Positions 8,043 to 17,043 of a stretch of 64,000 nucleotides of DNA are shown here, in pieces (positions within the stretch are counted from its first letter, which is position 1; each line of letters starts with the position of its first letter). The notes below the pieces were generated by a model. The model was not told where the DNA came from. It did not search any database and saw nothing but the letters and a program-made list of their open reading frames with translations. The translations under genes and the position numbers were made by a program. Source of the stretch: Nitrospira sp. (lineage in GTDB: Bacteria > Nitrospirota > Nitrospiria > Nitrospirales > Nitrospiraceae); NCBI GenBank assembly GCA_022226935.1, contig CP092081.1, positions 1,833,820-1,897,819 on the forward strand. Direction: 5' to 3'.

Positions 8043-8917
8043 GCCGTTGCGTCCTCCCCCTCCTGCTGCTCATCGTCTTTCTCGGCGGACTCTTCCGTAT
8101 CGACGGTCCTGTTCGGACGGGACCACCAACCTTCTTCGACTTTTCTCGCCACGGTCAAAAACCCCGAGTGCGCCACCATCCGATGGTCAGGGCGGACACT
8201 GCGTCCCTGGATCGACCAGGTGCGCAGCAAGGTCTCAAAGGTTTCGATATTGCCGAACACCGACGTGCGTTCCAGCGCGTCAACAGTTTGCATGACCTGC
8301 GGGATGGTGGGCACAAAGCTCAAATAAATGCCGCCGGAGCGCAAGACCTTCGCCGCATGCGGCACGACCTGCCAGGGTTCGGGCAAATCCAGCACGAGGC
8401 GATCGAAGGGGCGGCCGTCTTCGAGAAGGTCGATGCCCTCATAGGCATTCTTTCTCATGGGCATCAGGGTGGACACGGGCCCCATGTAGCGTTCGATATT
8501 CGTCAGGGCTGTCCGGGCGAAGTCATCACGGGCTTCATAGGTCACGACCAATCCGGTCGGGCCCACCGCGCGTAACAAGGCCATCGTGAGCGCGCCGGAG
8601 CCGGTTCCGGCTTCGAACACCCGGGCGCCGGGATACACATCCGCCCACATGGGAATCAACGACAAATCCTTGGGGTACAACACCTGCGCCCCGCGGGGCA
8701 TTTTGAGGACGTACTCGCCGAAGGTCGGCCGCAAAGCCAGGAATCGCTTGCCTTTCGACAGGGTGACGATCGACCCGTCGGGCTTGCCGATCAACTCGTC
8801 GTGCGCGATCGTTTCGCCGCTGAAGTGATAGATATCCCCGGCCTTCAAGGTCAGCGCGTACTGCCGGCCCTTCTTGTCGACCAGATGAACGCGTTCCCCG
8901 TTTTGTAGTTGTGACAT
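8039..8917 (-). CDS. trmI: tRNA (adenine-58-N1)-methyltransferase TrmI-type
   Basis: About 292 residues. Seen: an N-terminal beta domain (GERVHLVDKKGRQYALTL), then a Rossmann methyltransferase with the SAM-binding VFEAGTGSGALTMALLRAVG and the catalytic-region DLPEPW, characteristic of TrmI. Known: it methylates N1 of A58 in the T-loop of tRNAs using S-adenosylmethionine, stabilising them. The tail is acidic (EESAEKDDEQQEGED). The longer start at 8944 is possible; MSQLQNGERV is preferred by family length. First gene of the run toward aroK and tRNA-Arg. Confidence 0.9.
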   Translation of the reverse strand: MSQLQNGERVHLVDKKGRQYALTLKAGDIYHFSGETIAHDELIGKPDGSIVTLSKGKRFLALRPTFGEYVLKMPRGAQVLYPKDLSLIPMWADVYPGARVFEAGTGSGALTMALLRAVGPTGLVVTYEARDDFARTALTNIERYMGPVSTLMPMRKNAYEGIDLLEDGRPFDRLVLDLPEPWQVVPHAAKVLRSGGIYLSFVPTIPQVMQTVDALERTSVFGNIETFETLLRTWSIQGRSVRPDHRMVAHSGFLTVARKVEEGWWSRPNRTVDTEESAEKDDEQQEGEDATA

Positions 8918-9001
8918 AGGTCGGCATTCTAGGAGATGGCCCACGCGTTTTCAACCGAACCGCCGTCGGCGCAGCATCTCGCACGCTGACCAAGCGCACC
9001 C

Positions 9002-9029
9002 TTGACAGTTCAGCGAGCAGCCCTATCTC
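9002..9029 (+). promoter_or_regulatory. Candidate promoter upstream of the sigma factor gene
   Basis: TTGACA (9002-9007) is followed after 16 bases by TATCTC (9024-9029), about 175 bases before the sigma-factor start. The -35 is perfect and the -10 is weak. The intergenic span 8918-9202 holds no gene. Confidence 0.35.
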
Positions 9030-9202
9030 AATTGGGAAAGAATCTGAACGGCTGCGTGCCTTCGTAGTATGACCAAGGACGGCCGGAGAGTGGAACGAAA
9101 CTACGAATCCTTTTTCCTCCTTTGGTCTCTTACAGAGATGAGGGGATCTTCTTCAAGGTTTCCGTAGCCAACCATCCCCAGGACGGGGAAGAGGGGTGAC
9201 AC

Positions 9203-10462
9203 ATGATAAAACACGCAATTGCGATTCAAGACGATACAGATCCGACGGCGGTGACCGTCGAAGTCGACCCGGACGCCGATGATGCGGAAGCCAGTACGTT
9301 GTTGGACAGCATCGCGCAGGGCGACCAACCTGAGGCGGACACCGAAGAAGCGGCTCCTGAAAAACCGTTGCGTTCGGCGTCGTCCCCATTTCTTTTGGAA
9401 TCGTTGTATTTTCGTTCATTCGGCGAACGGGGACTGCTGGAACGGGATGAAGAAATCGAACTGGCCAAGCAACTGGACCTCGGCACGCGGCAGATTCGCC
9501 AGACCCTTCTGCAAGCGGTAAAAGCCTGCGCGGGATTGAGGCGTGTTGACGAGGTGAGCGAACACATTCAGACATTGCAGACGGTGCGGCGACTCAGCGG
9601 CCTGTCGGCCACGGCGCTCAATCAAGCAGATCGGGCGCTGGAACACCTGCTTTTAGACAGCACAGCCGGAGTCAAAGTCCCGGCAGCGGTACGAAAAGAG
9701 CTGGCAGCCTGCCTAGCCACACTGCGCAGTTCACGCGTCACGCTGGAAACAGCGAAAGACGAGTTGGTGCGCTGCAACCTTCGGCTGGTCGTCAATGTCG
9801 CGAAGCACTACACGGGACGAGGCCTCACCCTGCTGGATCTGGTGCAGGAAGGCAATATCGGCCTGATGAAAGCCGCCGAGCGCTACCAGCATCGCAAGGG
9901 ATTTAAATTCAGCACCTATGCCACCTGGTGGATCCGGCAAGGCATTACCCGTTCTCTGGCCGATCAATCGCGCACCATCAGGATTCCGGTGCACCAGACG
10001 GAAGCGTCGAATCGCATTCTCCGGGCTTCGCGCCGGCTCGTGCAGCAATTGGGTCGCCAGCCGCGCCTGGAAGAAGTCGCATCGCTGATGCGGATGCGGC
10101 CCGATCGTCTGCATGAAACGATGCAGGCGTTTCAGGAGCCGGTGGCGCTGGAGCATCAGGTCGGTGATGGCGGAACGGAACTCGGTGAACTTCTGCCGGA
10201 CCAGCAGGCGGTCCCGCCCGATGCCCACGTGAATCGCACGGAACTCACCCGCGAGATGGACCGTATTCTCGGGACGTTAACGCCCAGAGAACAAACGGTG
10301 ATCCGGCTGCGATTCGGCATCGGCGAAGATCAAGCCCGGACACTTGAGCAGGTAGGGCAACATCTGTCGGTCACGCGCGAACGGATTCGACAGATCGAAG
10401 CCAAAGCCTTGAAGAAGCTCAAGACCCCCATGGTCAAGGAAATGTTTGCCGCGCTGAAGTAG
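9203..10462 (+). CDS. RNA polymerase sigma factor, sigma-70 family (RpoD-like)
   Basis: 419 residues. Seen: an acidic N-terminus (to about residue 55), region 1.2 (LYFRSFGERGLLERDEEIELAKQL), region 2 with DLVQEGNIGLMKAAERY and the -10-binding FSTYATWWIRQGITRSLADQSRTIRIPVH, region 3, and region 4 with a helix-turn-helix (TLEQVGQHLSVTRERIRQIEAKAL). Known: such factors direct core polymerase to TTGACA/TATAAT promoters. It lacks the long region 1.1 and large non-conserved insert of a typical RpoD, so a group 2 or RpoS-like role is as likely as housekeeping. ATG follows AGAGGGG. A strong terminator lies right behind it. Confidence 0.85.
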   Translation: MIKHAIAIQDDTDPTAVTVEVDPDADDAEASTLLDSIAQGDQPEADTEEAAPEKPLRSASSPFLLESLYFRSFGERGLLERDEEIELAKQLDLGTRQIRQTLLQAVKACAGLRRVDEVSEHIQTLQTVRRLSGLSATALNQADRALEHLLLDSTAGVKVPAAVRKELAACLATLRSSRVTLETAKDELVRCNLRLVVNVAKHYTGRGLTLLDLVQEGNIGLMKAAERYQHRKGFKFSTYATWWIRQGITRSLADQSRTIRIPVHQTEASNRILRASRRLVQQLGRQPRLEEVASLMRMRPDRLHETMQAFQEPVALEHQVGDGGTELGELLPDQQAVPPDAHVNRTELTREMDRILGTLTPREQTVIRLRFGIGEDQARTLEQVGQHLSVTRERIRQIEAKALKKLKTPMVKEMFAALK

Positions 10463-10488
10463 CCACGTACACGTCACGAGAGCGCGAG

Positions 10489-10521
10489 ACGGGCGAGGCC
10501 TCGGCCTCGCCCGTTTTGTTT
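10489..10521 (+). terminator. Rho-independent terminator after the sigma factor gene
   Basis: Arms ACGGGCGAGGC (10489-10499) and GCCTCGCCCGT (10504-10514) form a perfect 11-bp stem with a 4-base loop, followed by TTTGTTTT. It isolates the sigma gene from the htrA operon. Confidence 0.9.
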
Positions 10522-10583
10522 TGCGCGCGCTTTCGCCGTACGTGCGAGTGTGAGAGAATGCGCCGGCGGAGGATCGACTTCCC

Positions 10584-11660
10584 ATGGTAACAGGCTCCTA
10601 CAGTCCAGGCGCATCATCCAGATGCAGCCTGACTCGTCCACCGGTCTGGCGCATGCTTTCGGTCGTCCTGTGTAGTCTCACGCTGACGGTATTCGGGGTG
10701 GCGCCCCGGGAAGCCGGTGCCGCTTCGTTGACCGAACTTCCGGTGCCCACCGTCGTGTCGAAAGTCCGCCCGTCGGTGGTAACCGTGCTGACACGCGGAA
10801 TCCCCCAGGGAGGCTCGCAGCATGGGGCGCCCTCGGGGTCCGGCTCCGGCATCATTCTCGACACCAACGGCTATATCCTCACCAACAACCACCTGGTTCA
10901 GGGCGTGACCAGTGTCGTGGTGGGATTATCCACGGGCCGGCTGACGCCCGGTCGTGTCGTCGCCCGTGATTTTCTCCTGGATCTCGCCCTTATCAGGATT
11001 ACCGCGCCCGATCTCGTACCCGCCGAATTCAGCCAGCGCACCACCCTCGAGATTGGAGAAACCGTCATCGCCATCGGCAACCCGCTGGCCTTGAAGGGAG
11101 GCTCCACCGTGACCGTTGGTGTCATCAGCGCGCTGGACCGTTCAGTCCTGACGCCGGAAGGGGAAACCCTCTACAATTTGCTGCAAACGGATGCCGCCAT
11201 CAACCCGGGAAACAGCGGCGGCCCCTTGGTCGATCGTTTCGGCCAGGTCGTCGGAATCAATGTCGCGATTGCCCCGTCGGCTCAGGCCATCAGTTACGCC
11301 ATCGCTATCGAAGCCATGACGGCCCATATCGAATCGATGATGGCCCGAGGTTCCGTTGCGCGGCCTGACCTGGGATTGATTCCGCTGACCATCACCCCAA
11401 GCGTGGCGGCGAGTTTTGATCTGGAGAGCGACCGTGGCATCCTCGCCTTGCAGGTGGACCAGGCCAAACCAGCCGGACAGGCTGGATTGCAGTCCGGGGA
11501 TGTGGTGACGGCCATTGATAACCGCCCGCTCTACAACATGGGAGATTTTTGGCATGCCATCGAGTACGCCAATGGGCAGATGGCGTTCCAGGTCGCGACG
11601 CAAGGCAAAGCCGGCACGGCCACGATCATCATTTCACGACCCAGCCTGCCACGGCCGTAA
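10584..11660 (+). CDS. HtrA/DegP-like serine protease with one PDZ domain
   Basis: 358 residues. Seen: a basic N-terminus with one hydrophobic segment (about 24-47, signal or anchor), a trypsin-like domain with His103 (NNHLV), Asp133 (LLDLALIRI) and Ser211 (PGNSGGPLV), then a single PDZ domain from about residue 250 to 355. Known: HtrA proteins degrade or refold damaged envelope proteins in the periplasm. It starts an apparent operon with lipB (3 bases later) and glutamate dehydrogenase. One PDZ resembles DegS-type architecture, but no RseA system is in view. The triad is intact. Confidence 0.88.
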   Translation: MVTGSYSPGASSRCSLTRPPVWRMLSVVLCSLTLTVFGVAPREAGAASLTELPVPTVVSKVRPSVVTVLTRGIPQGGSQHGAPSGSGSGIILDTNGYILTNNHLVQGVTSVVVGLSTGRLTPGRVVARDFLLDLALIRITAPDLVPAEFSQRTTLEIGETVIAIGNPLALKGGSTVTVGVISALDRSVLTPEGETLYNLLQTDAAINPGNSGGPLVDRFGQVVGINVAIAPSAQAISYAIAIEAMTAHIESMMARGSVARPDLGLIPLTITPSVAASFDLESDRGILALQVDQAKPAGQAGLQSGDVVTAIDNRPLYNMGDFWHAIEYANGQMAFQVATQGKAGTATIIISRPSLPRP

Positions 11661-11663
11661 GCC

Positions 11664-12497
11664 ATGAGCCTCGATCGTCTCATCCATGATGCAGCTGCCG
11701 CGCCGGTCGCAGGCCACGCGGCCGCTGAACGCAGCGAGGCGCCACGACCCGCAACGTTAGTTTGCGGCGCGGCGATGCCGTATGACGAAGCTTGGAACCT
11801 GCAACGAGCCTGCCGCGCCGAACGAGCCGCCGACCGTTACCACGACCTGCTTCTGCTGATCGAGCATCCTTCCGTGTATACCCTGGGACGCACGACACAG
11901 GACCGGCATTGGCCGGGAGAAGATCAGCTCCATCGAGACACCGGCATCCCCGTCATCCGGACAGAGCGCGGCGGCTCGATAACGTACCATGGGCCGGGAC
12001 AGGTGGTCGGTTATCCCATCCTCCGACTGACCGATTACTGTGCGGGCCCCAAAGCCTACGTCCGCCGGCTGGAAGAGGTGTTGATCGATACGCTGGCCGA
12101 GTCGGGTATCACCGCCCATCGGTGTGAAGGCCTGCCGGGGGTATGGGTGGACGGCGACCGCCCGTTTAAAATCGCCTCGATCGGCGTGCGTATTTCCCAA
12201 GGCATTACCACGCACGGCTTCGCCTTGAATGTCTGCCCTGACCTGGAACCCTTTTCTCACATCGTTCCCTGCGGCATTTCCGATTGCCGAGTCACATCCA
12301 TGGCGGCCCTCATGAACATTACGCCCGATCTCCACGTCGTGCAGCAACAGATTGCCGCACACTTTGCCGCACGGTTTCAGCTCACGTGGACGGAGACCGT
12401 GGCTCTTGAACAGCTCGCGGCTAGGCTGGAACAACCGGACCGCAATCTTGTCCCTCCATCCATTCATGCGCCAGCCAACCCCAGAGGAGCGCCCTGA
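11664..12497 (+). CDS. lipB: Lipoyl(octanoyl) transferase
   Basis: 277 residues. Seen: IEHPSVYTLGRTT, the signature RGGSITYHGPGQVVGYPIL, catalytic-site Lys in FKIASIGVRI and Cys in HIVPCGI. Known: LipB moves octanoyl from acyl carrier protein to lipoyl domains of 2-oxoacid dehydrogenases and GcvH, before LipA inserts sulfur. It carries about 30 extra residues before the family core (AHAAAERSEAPRP region), so a later start may be used. It sits 3 bases after htrA, and its stop overlaps the next gene's ATG in TGATG. Confidence 0.93.
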   Translation: MSLDRLIHDAAAAPVAGHAAAERSEAPRPATLVCGAAMPYDEAWNLQRACRAERAADRYHDLLLLIEHPSVYTLGRTTQDRHWPGEDQLHRDTGIPVIRTERGGSITYHGPGQVVGYPILRLTDYCAGPKAYVRRLEEVLIDTLAESGITAHRCEGLPGVWVDGDRPFKIASIGVRISQGITTHGFALNVCPDLEPFSHIVPCGISDCRVTSMAALMNITPDLHVVQQQIAAHFAARFQLTWTETVALEQLAARLEQPDRNLVPPSIHAPANPRGAP

Positions 12498-13753
12498 TGA
12501 CTGAACTGAACACCCACACCTTCCGTTTGGCCGTCGCCCAATTCAACGAAGCGGCCGAAGCGATGCATTTGGATACCAACCTGCGCGAACGGCTGAAACT
12601 TCCGCAGCGCTCGCTCATCGTCAGCGTGCCGGTCCGGATGGATGATGGGCGCGTGGAAGTCTTCACGGGATACCGCGTCCAGCACGATACGGCTCGTGGT
12701 CCTTCGAAAGGCGGCATCCGGTACCATCCAGAGGTGAATTTAGGCGAAGTCGCCGCCCTCTCCATGTGGATGACGTGGAAATGCGCCTTGGCCGACCTGC
12801 CCTACGGCGGCGCCAAAGGCGGCGTACGGGTCGATCCCAAACAATTGAGCCGCGCGGAACTCCAACGCCTCACGAGACGCTACGCGGCAGAGATTTTCCC
12901 CCTCATCGGCCCGGATAAGGACGTGCCCGCGCCTGACGTCGGGACCGATCAACAGGTGATGGCCTGGATCATGGACACCTATAGCCAACAAGTCGGCTAT
13001 GCGGTGCAAGGCGTCGTTACGGGAAAGCCCTTGTCCATCGGCGGCAGCTTAGGACGAGAAGAAGCGACCGGTCGTGGTGTGGTCTATGTGACCCTGGAAG
13101 CCCTCCAACACTTGAAGCTGGATGTCTCAAAAGCCACGGTCGCGATTCAGGGGTTCGGCAACGTGGGTTCCCATACGGCTCGCATCATGCAACAGGCCGG
13201 CGCGCAGGTGATTGCGGTGAGCGACGTGAGCGGCGGGCTCTACAACCCCAAGGGCCTCGATATCCCGGAACTGCTGCGTCGCTACCACGAGAACCATGAG
13301 CCCCTACACGACATCAAGTTGGGCGACATGATTACTAATGAAGAATTGCTTCAGCTGGACTGCACCGTGCTGGTTCCTGCCGCCCTGTCCGAACAAATCA
13401 CCGACGCCAACGCGGCGAAATTGCGTTGCCGCATTCTGGCAGAAGGCGCAAATGGGCCCACGACGCTGGAGGCCGATCGCATCCTGACCGATAAGGGAGT
13501 CTTCATCATTCCCGATATTTTGGCCAACTCGGGCGGTGTGATCGTGTCGTATTTTGAATGGGTGCAGGACGTGCAGCGCTTCTTCTGGAAAGCGAAGGAC
13601 ATTCAAGACCGGTTACAAGACATCATCACGAGCGCCTTCCATAGAACCCTGCACTTTTCGCTCGAACGGCGAACAACGATGCGGATGGCGGCGCTCATGT
13701 CCGGCATCGACAAGGTGGCCCAGGCCCATCTCCAACGCGGGCTCTATCCGTAG
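12497..13753 (+). CDS. Glu/Leu/Phe/Val dehydrogenase (probable glutamate dehydrogenase)
   Basis: 418 residues, the short hexameric class. Seen: GPSKGGIRYHP, catalytic Lys in PYGGAKGGVRVDP, the GPDKDVPAPDVGTD region, and a Rossmann loop IQGFGNVGSHTARIM. Known: interconverts glutamate and 2-oxoglutarate plus ammonium with NAD(P), linking carbon and nitrogen metabolism in the cytosol. The acidic residue typical of NAD preference at the end of the second strand is not obvious, so cofactor is left open. Coupled to lipB by overlapping stop and start codons. Confidence 0.9.
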   Translation: MTELNTHTFRLAVAQFNEAAEAMHLDTNLRERLKLPQRSLIVSVPVRMDDGRVEVFTGYRVQHDTARGPSKGGIRYHPEVNLGEVAALSMWMTWKCALADLPYGGAKGGVRVDPKQLSRAELQRLTRRYAAEIFPLIGPDKDVPAPDVGTDQQVMAWIMDTYSQQVGYAVQGVVTGKPLSIGGSLGREEATGRGVVYVTLEALQHLKLDVSKATVAIQGFGNVGSHTARIMQQAGAQVIAVSDVSGGLYNPKGLDIPELLRRYHENHEPLHDIKLGDMITNEELLQLDCTVLVPAALSEQITDANAAKLRCRILAEGANGPTTLEADRILTDKGVFIIPDILANSGGVIVSYFEWVQDVQRFFWKAKDIQDRLQDIITSAFHRTLHFSLERRTTMRMAALMSGIDKVAQAHLQRGLYP

Positions 13754-13785
13754 GCCCTGTCTATGCTGAACCTGCGATTCACAGC

Positions 13786-14172
13786 ATGACCCGATACATC
13801 CTCGCCGCGATTGCCGGCATGTGGATGGCCGACGGCCTCGCGTTATTGGGCGCCCCTCTGCTTGTCATCCGGCGCTTGCAGGAGTCCCTCGACCACAGTC
13901 CGCAGTTGCTTCGCTGGCAAGCGATTGGAATCGGCCTCGGCATCATTCTGCTGCTGTGGTCGACCCCGCTACCCTATCAACCGCTCTGGTGGGCGACCGG
14001 CGGTGCCATGGTCATGAAAAGCGGCTTCTTGATGTGGGGCCCGGCCGCCTGGCGAACGCCTCTGTTGAGTTGGTGCTTCACGCGCGAGGCAGTTGACTAC
14101 AGATTTTTCGGTCTGTGGCTCTGTACGCTTGCCGTCCTCCTCCTGCATGCGTTAGGGTTGCTGCACGGGTAA
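13786..14172 (+). CDS. Small integral membrane protein of unknown function
   Basis: 128 residues with three or four hydrophobic helices (about 5-25, 45-62, 68-88 and 106-126) separated by short loops. No family is recognised. It lies 32 bases after the dehydrogenase gene on the same strand, so it may be cotranscribed with htrA-lipB-gdh. No catalytic or metal-binding motif is visible. Confidence 0.6.
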   Translation: MTRYILAAIAGMWMADGLALLGAPLLVIRRLQESLDHSPQLLRWQAIGIGLGIILLLWSTPLPYQPLWWATGGAMVMKSGFLMWGPAAWRTPLLSWCFTREAVDYRFFGLWLCTLAVLLLHALGLLHG

Positions 14173-14209
14173 CGCTTCGCCCCCGCTTCACCTTGGCCGG
14201 TACCATCAT

Positions 14210-14503
14210 ATGAGTCATCAATCCATCGCCTCTCTCTGGGAAGAGCATAGCCGCGACGGCTGGCCTCAATTTTCCAGCCCCAATGAAGGCCAGTTGATGA
14301 CGTTGGATACCGTGATCGGCGGATGCGCAGTGTTTTATCTCGACGGCCAACCGGAGATGGATCGCCACCGTCTTGCGATCCTTGAGGATTGTGTGGCCGA
14401 TCTCGATGGCCTTCTGGAAGACTTATCGGAGGAGAGCTTGGGCTATTTCCAGCGCCTTCGCCGGCTGGCGACCGCCCTCGTAGACGTCGGCCGGCAGCCA
14501 TAA
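14210..14503 (+). CDS. Hypothetical protein
   Basis: 97 residues. Seen: a WEEHSRDGWPQFSSPNEGQLMTLDTVIGGCAVFYLDG N-terminal part that reads as alpha/beta, then an acidic helix (ILEDCVADLDGLLEDLSEE) and a final helix YFQRLRRLATAL. Not recognised as a known family. It closes the plus-strand run that begins with htrA and is followed directly by two tandem hairpins. Confidence 0.55.
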   Translation: MSHQSIASLWEEHSRDGWPQFSSPNEGQLMTLDTVIGGCAVFYLDGQPEMDRHRLAILEDCVADLDGLLEDLSEESLGYFQRLRRLATALVDVGRQP

Positions 14504-14513
14504 CTCTCTGCCT

Positions 14514-14544
14514 GTCCTCGGGCGAGGACCGGCCCTAAGGCCGG
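14514..14544. terminator. Tandem hairpins between convergent genes
   Basis: GTCCTCG/CGAGGAC (14514-14529) and CCGGCC/GGCCGG with loop CTAA (14529-14544) are two adjacent inverted repeats between a plus-strand stop and a minus-strand stop. There is no T-run, so termination strength is uncertain. Confidence 0.5.
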
Positions 14545-14561
14545 ACCCCGCCGTCGCTCAT

Positions 14562-15038
14562 CTACGGCACCTCGACGATATCCTTCTTCATCGGACCAAG
14601 TAATGCGAGAAGCTCGCCCTTCTCCCCCGCGGGCACATTGAACTTATCGAGCGCGGCCACCAGGTCCTGGACCAACGCCCCGAAGTCTGCGGAACTGATC
14701 TGCATGCCCAGGTGCGTCGCCTTCATCTCGCGCCCTTGATATCGGCAAGGCCCGCCCGTTGCCTGGCAGACCTGATCAACGAGATGCCCCTTCAACCTGG
14801 GAATGTCGGTGGTCGCAAAACGGTTGTTGATCCGTCCATCTGCCGCGACATTCGCCACAAATTGGTCGACCACCGCCGTAATCGCGGGCTTGCCGCCCAA
14901 GCGTTCGTACAACGACTTCGCCATGGGCGCGGCCACTGCCGAGCGCTGAGTCTCGCTTACCCCTCCCGTGTCGGCGCATCCGCCCGACAGCGCCAGGGCC
15001 CCCAAGAGCATCACTCCCATCCCGTATTTCGATACCAT
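14562..15038 (-). CDS. Group 1 truncated haemoglobin with a lipoprotein signal
   Basis: 158 residues. Seen: an N-terminal signal with lipobox LSGGC (Cys about residue 21), then a globin of about 115 residues beginning SLYERLGGKPAITAVVDQFV, the classical truncated-haemoglobin start, with a candidate proximal His in KATHLGMQIS. Known: such globins bind O2, NO or nitrite and act in NO detoxification or redox signalling, usually in the cytosol. Here the lipobox predicts membrane anchoring outside the cytosol. ATG has a perfect AAGGAGG. Divergent from a LysR regulator, which may control it. Confidence 0.85.
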   Translation of the reverse strand: MVSKYGMGVMLLGALALSGGCADTGGVSETQRSAVAAPMAKSLYERLGGKPAITAVVDQFVANVAADGRINNRFATTDIPRLKGHLVDQVCQATGGPCRYQGREMKATHLGMQISSADFGALVQDLVAALDKFNVPAGEKGELLALLGPMKKDIVEVP

Positions 15039-15135
15039 CGCCCACCTCCTTAATGCTAAATGGCCGGTTGCCTGACCTCGCCGCGACAGGACATGCGAAG
15101 CGCTTTGTGCAGCGACATTCCGGTTGACGACTCAC

Positions 15136-15200
15136 CATAGGAGATCTATGATCTATTCGTCTAATATATTGTTTTCATAATTTTCATAGTCTATGACTAT
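15136..15200. promoter_or_regulatory. AT-rich divergent regulatory region with ATAG/CTAT inverted repeats
   Basis: Between the globin and LysR genes the sequence becomes very AT-rich and contains CATAG-N5-CTATG (15136-15150) and ATAGTC-TAT-GACTAT (15186-15200). LysR regulators typically bind imperfect inverted repeats of the T-N11-A class just upstream of their own gene, so these are candidate operators. Confidence 0.5.
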
Positions 15201-15218
15201 AGATAAGACGACCTAATT

Positions 15219-16160
15219 ATGGAACTGCGCCAACTGGAATATTTCATGGCCGTTGCGACGCACCAGAATTTCAGCCGCGCCGCGGAGCATGTGCATGTTT
15301 CCCAACCGTCGCTCTCGATTCAGATCGGCGGCCTTGAAAAAGAGCTCGGCACGCGCCTCTTCGACCGTCTCGGGAGAAAGGTTGTTCTGACGCAAGCAGG
15401 CGAGCTCTTTCAGGTACATGTAGAGCGGGCGTTGCGGGAAGTGGAGCAGGCGGAACAGGTGGTTCACGAGCTACTCGGGGCGAAACGCGGCCGTTTGGTC
15501 GTCGGCACGCTATCGACAGTCAATTCCTATCTGATTGCGCCGCTGGTCTCTCGATTCAAACAGCGCTTTCCCAACATCCATTTGCAGGTGCACGCCCAGC
15601 CCTCCTCCGAGATCGTCAACGGTCTGTTGACGAATCGCCTCGATATCGGAATTTGTCTACTCCCGCTGACCCACGCGCACGTCACCACCATTCCGCTGTT
15701 TGAGGAACGTCTCGCGCTCATCGCTCCCGCAACCATGAACATCGGGAAGCGCCGCGCGCGCATGCAGGACCTCGCACAGCTACCGTTGGTCCTGATGCCG
15801 GCTGATTATTGCCTGCGAAAAATGGTCGAATCAGAATGTGCGAAGGCGGGCGTTCACCCACAAGTGGTCCTGGAAATGACGTCGCCGGAAGGTATTCTTC
15901 AGGCGGTGGCGGAAGGAACCGGGGCCACGATCCTTCCCGAGCTCTACGTCAAATCCCGGCTGCCGGCGTCACAGCTTCAGGTCATTGATCTGTACGATCC
16001 CACACCTCGCCATACCGTCGGACTCGCGTACCTCACCAAACGGCATCGCGGCCAAGCGGCCGAAGAGTTCGCCGCGCTCTGCGAAACTACCATGCGGGAT
16101 CTACAGTCAGGATCCAATCTGTCTCTCCGAAACCGACGCCGCAAGCGGACAGCGGCCTGA
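15219..16160 (+). CDS. LysR family transcriptional regulator
   Basis: 313 residues. Seen: the N-terminal winged helix-turn-helix (MELRQLEYFMAVATHQNFSRAAEHVHVSQPSLSIQIGGLEKELG, split here: LxYF, SRAAE, SQPSLS), a linker helix with EVEQAEQVV, then a type 2 periplasmic-binding-like effector domain from about residue 90. Resembles the CynR/CbbR-like branch. Known: tetrameric regulators that usually control a divergent gene. The divergent gene here is the exported truncated haemoglobin. The effector is unknown. The C-terminus is basic (RNRRRKRTAA). Confidence 0.88.
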   Translation: MELRQLEYFMAVATHQNFSRAAEHVHVSQPSLSIQIGGLEKELGTRLFDRLGRKVVLTQAGELFQVHVERALREVEQAEQVVHELLGAKRGRLVVGTLSTVNSYLIAPLVSRFKQRFPNIHLQVHAQPSSEIVNGLLTNRLDIGICLLPLTHAHVTTIPLFEERLALIAPATMNIGKRRARMQDLAQLPLVLMPADYCLRKMVESECAKAGVHPQVVLEMTSPEGILQAVAEGTGATILPELYVKSRLPASQLQVIDLYDPTPRHTVGLAYLTKRHRGQAAEEFAALCETTMRDLQSGSNLSLRNRRRKRTAA

Positions 16161-16346
16161 CGCTTCAAATCAATTGCACGAGAGAGCCCAACTCCAAGCG
16201 TCTGCAGCCCGCAATAAGCACACTGCGACCTTGAAAGTCAGGCGGCCGCTTGGATAGAATGCCCTGTTGCCTGACCTCCCCTCTTTCATGTGACCGATAG
16301 TGGCGACCCAGTCAAATATTTCAGCATGGGCTTTAAGGAGGCATTC

Positions 16347-16877
16347 ATGATGCAGCGTACGCGGACGTTCACAGCCTTGATGACTATGCTGGGGTCCCTG
16401 TGCCTCGCTGCCATCGTCACTGCCGAACCCTATGAACTCAGCAAGAACGACGTGAGCGACCCGAAAGGAATCGCGAGCCAAGATGTGTCACTGTTCGGGA
16501 TCAAGCTGGGAGATGATGAAGCGAAGGCGCTCGACGGGCTAGTGAACGAAAAGATCCCCGGCATCAAGGCGGAACAAGAGGCCACCTTCATTTTCTTGCT
16601 CGATCAACGCAAACCGACTGGGCCAATGGCCGGCGTGCGGGTGCAAGATGGTAAAGTCGATCTCATCTTCATCAACAATCGTTTTGCGTTTAAAACGCGC
16701 GGCATCTTCCGCAATGTCCTCAACAGCGAAAGCCCGGACGATGTACGCAAGATCCTGGGCAAGGAAGATTATGGCGACGAGAACGTGATGGGCGCCATGC
16801 TGGCCTATGACAAACAGGGCTTCCAGGTGAATTATCTCGGGAAGGACGTCAACGTGGAGTTTTCACTCCCACACTGA
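16347..16877 (+). CDS. Exported protein of unknown function
   Basis: About 176 residues. Seen: a Sec signal peptide (MMQRTRTFTALMTMLGSLCL, cleavage near IVTAEP) and a soluble domain with GIKLGDDEAKALDGL and a strand-rich C-terminal half (VDLIFINNRFAFKTRG, FQVNYLGKDVNVEF). The GIxLGdsxxxV-like segment resembles small periplasmic repeats found in outer-membrane-associated proteins, but no family is assigned. Start: ATG at 16347 follows AAGGAGG by five bases; the longer frame from 16290 is not supported. Confidence 0.65.
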   Translation: MMQRTRTFTALMTMLGSLCLAAIVTAEPYELSKNDVSDPKGIASQDVSLFGIKLGDDEAKALDGLVNEKIPGIKAEQEATFIFLLDQRKPTGPMAGVRVQDGKVDLIFINNRFAFKTRGIFRNVLNSESPDDVRKILGKEDYGDENVMGAMLAYDKQGFQVNYLGKDVNVEFSLPH

Positions 16878-17043
16878 CCCATCACACAAGAATCCAGCTC
16901 AGTTCTCTCGAACGTTCCGTACGTTCAGCCCTTCAACTCCATCCGCCTCATGCCCCGTCGTCCTCGACAGGACGCACCCGTGCCCGCCTCGCTGACAACG
17001 AGACCGGCACAACCGACGTACCACCACTCATGGTGACAGGAAT

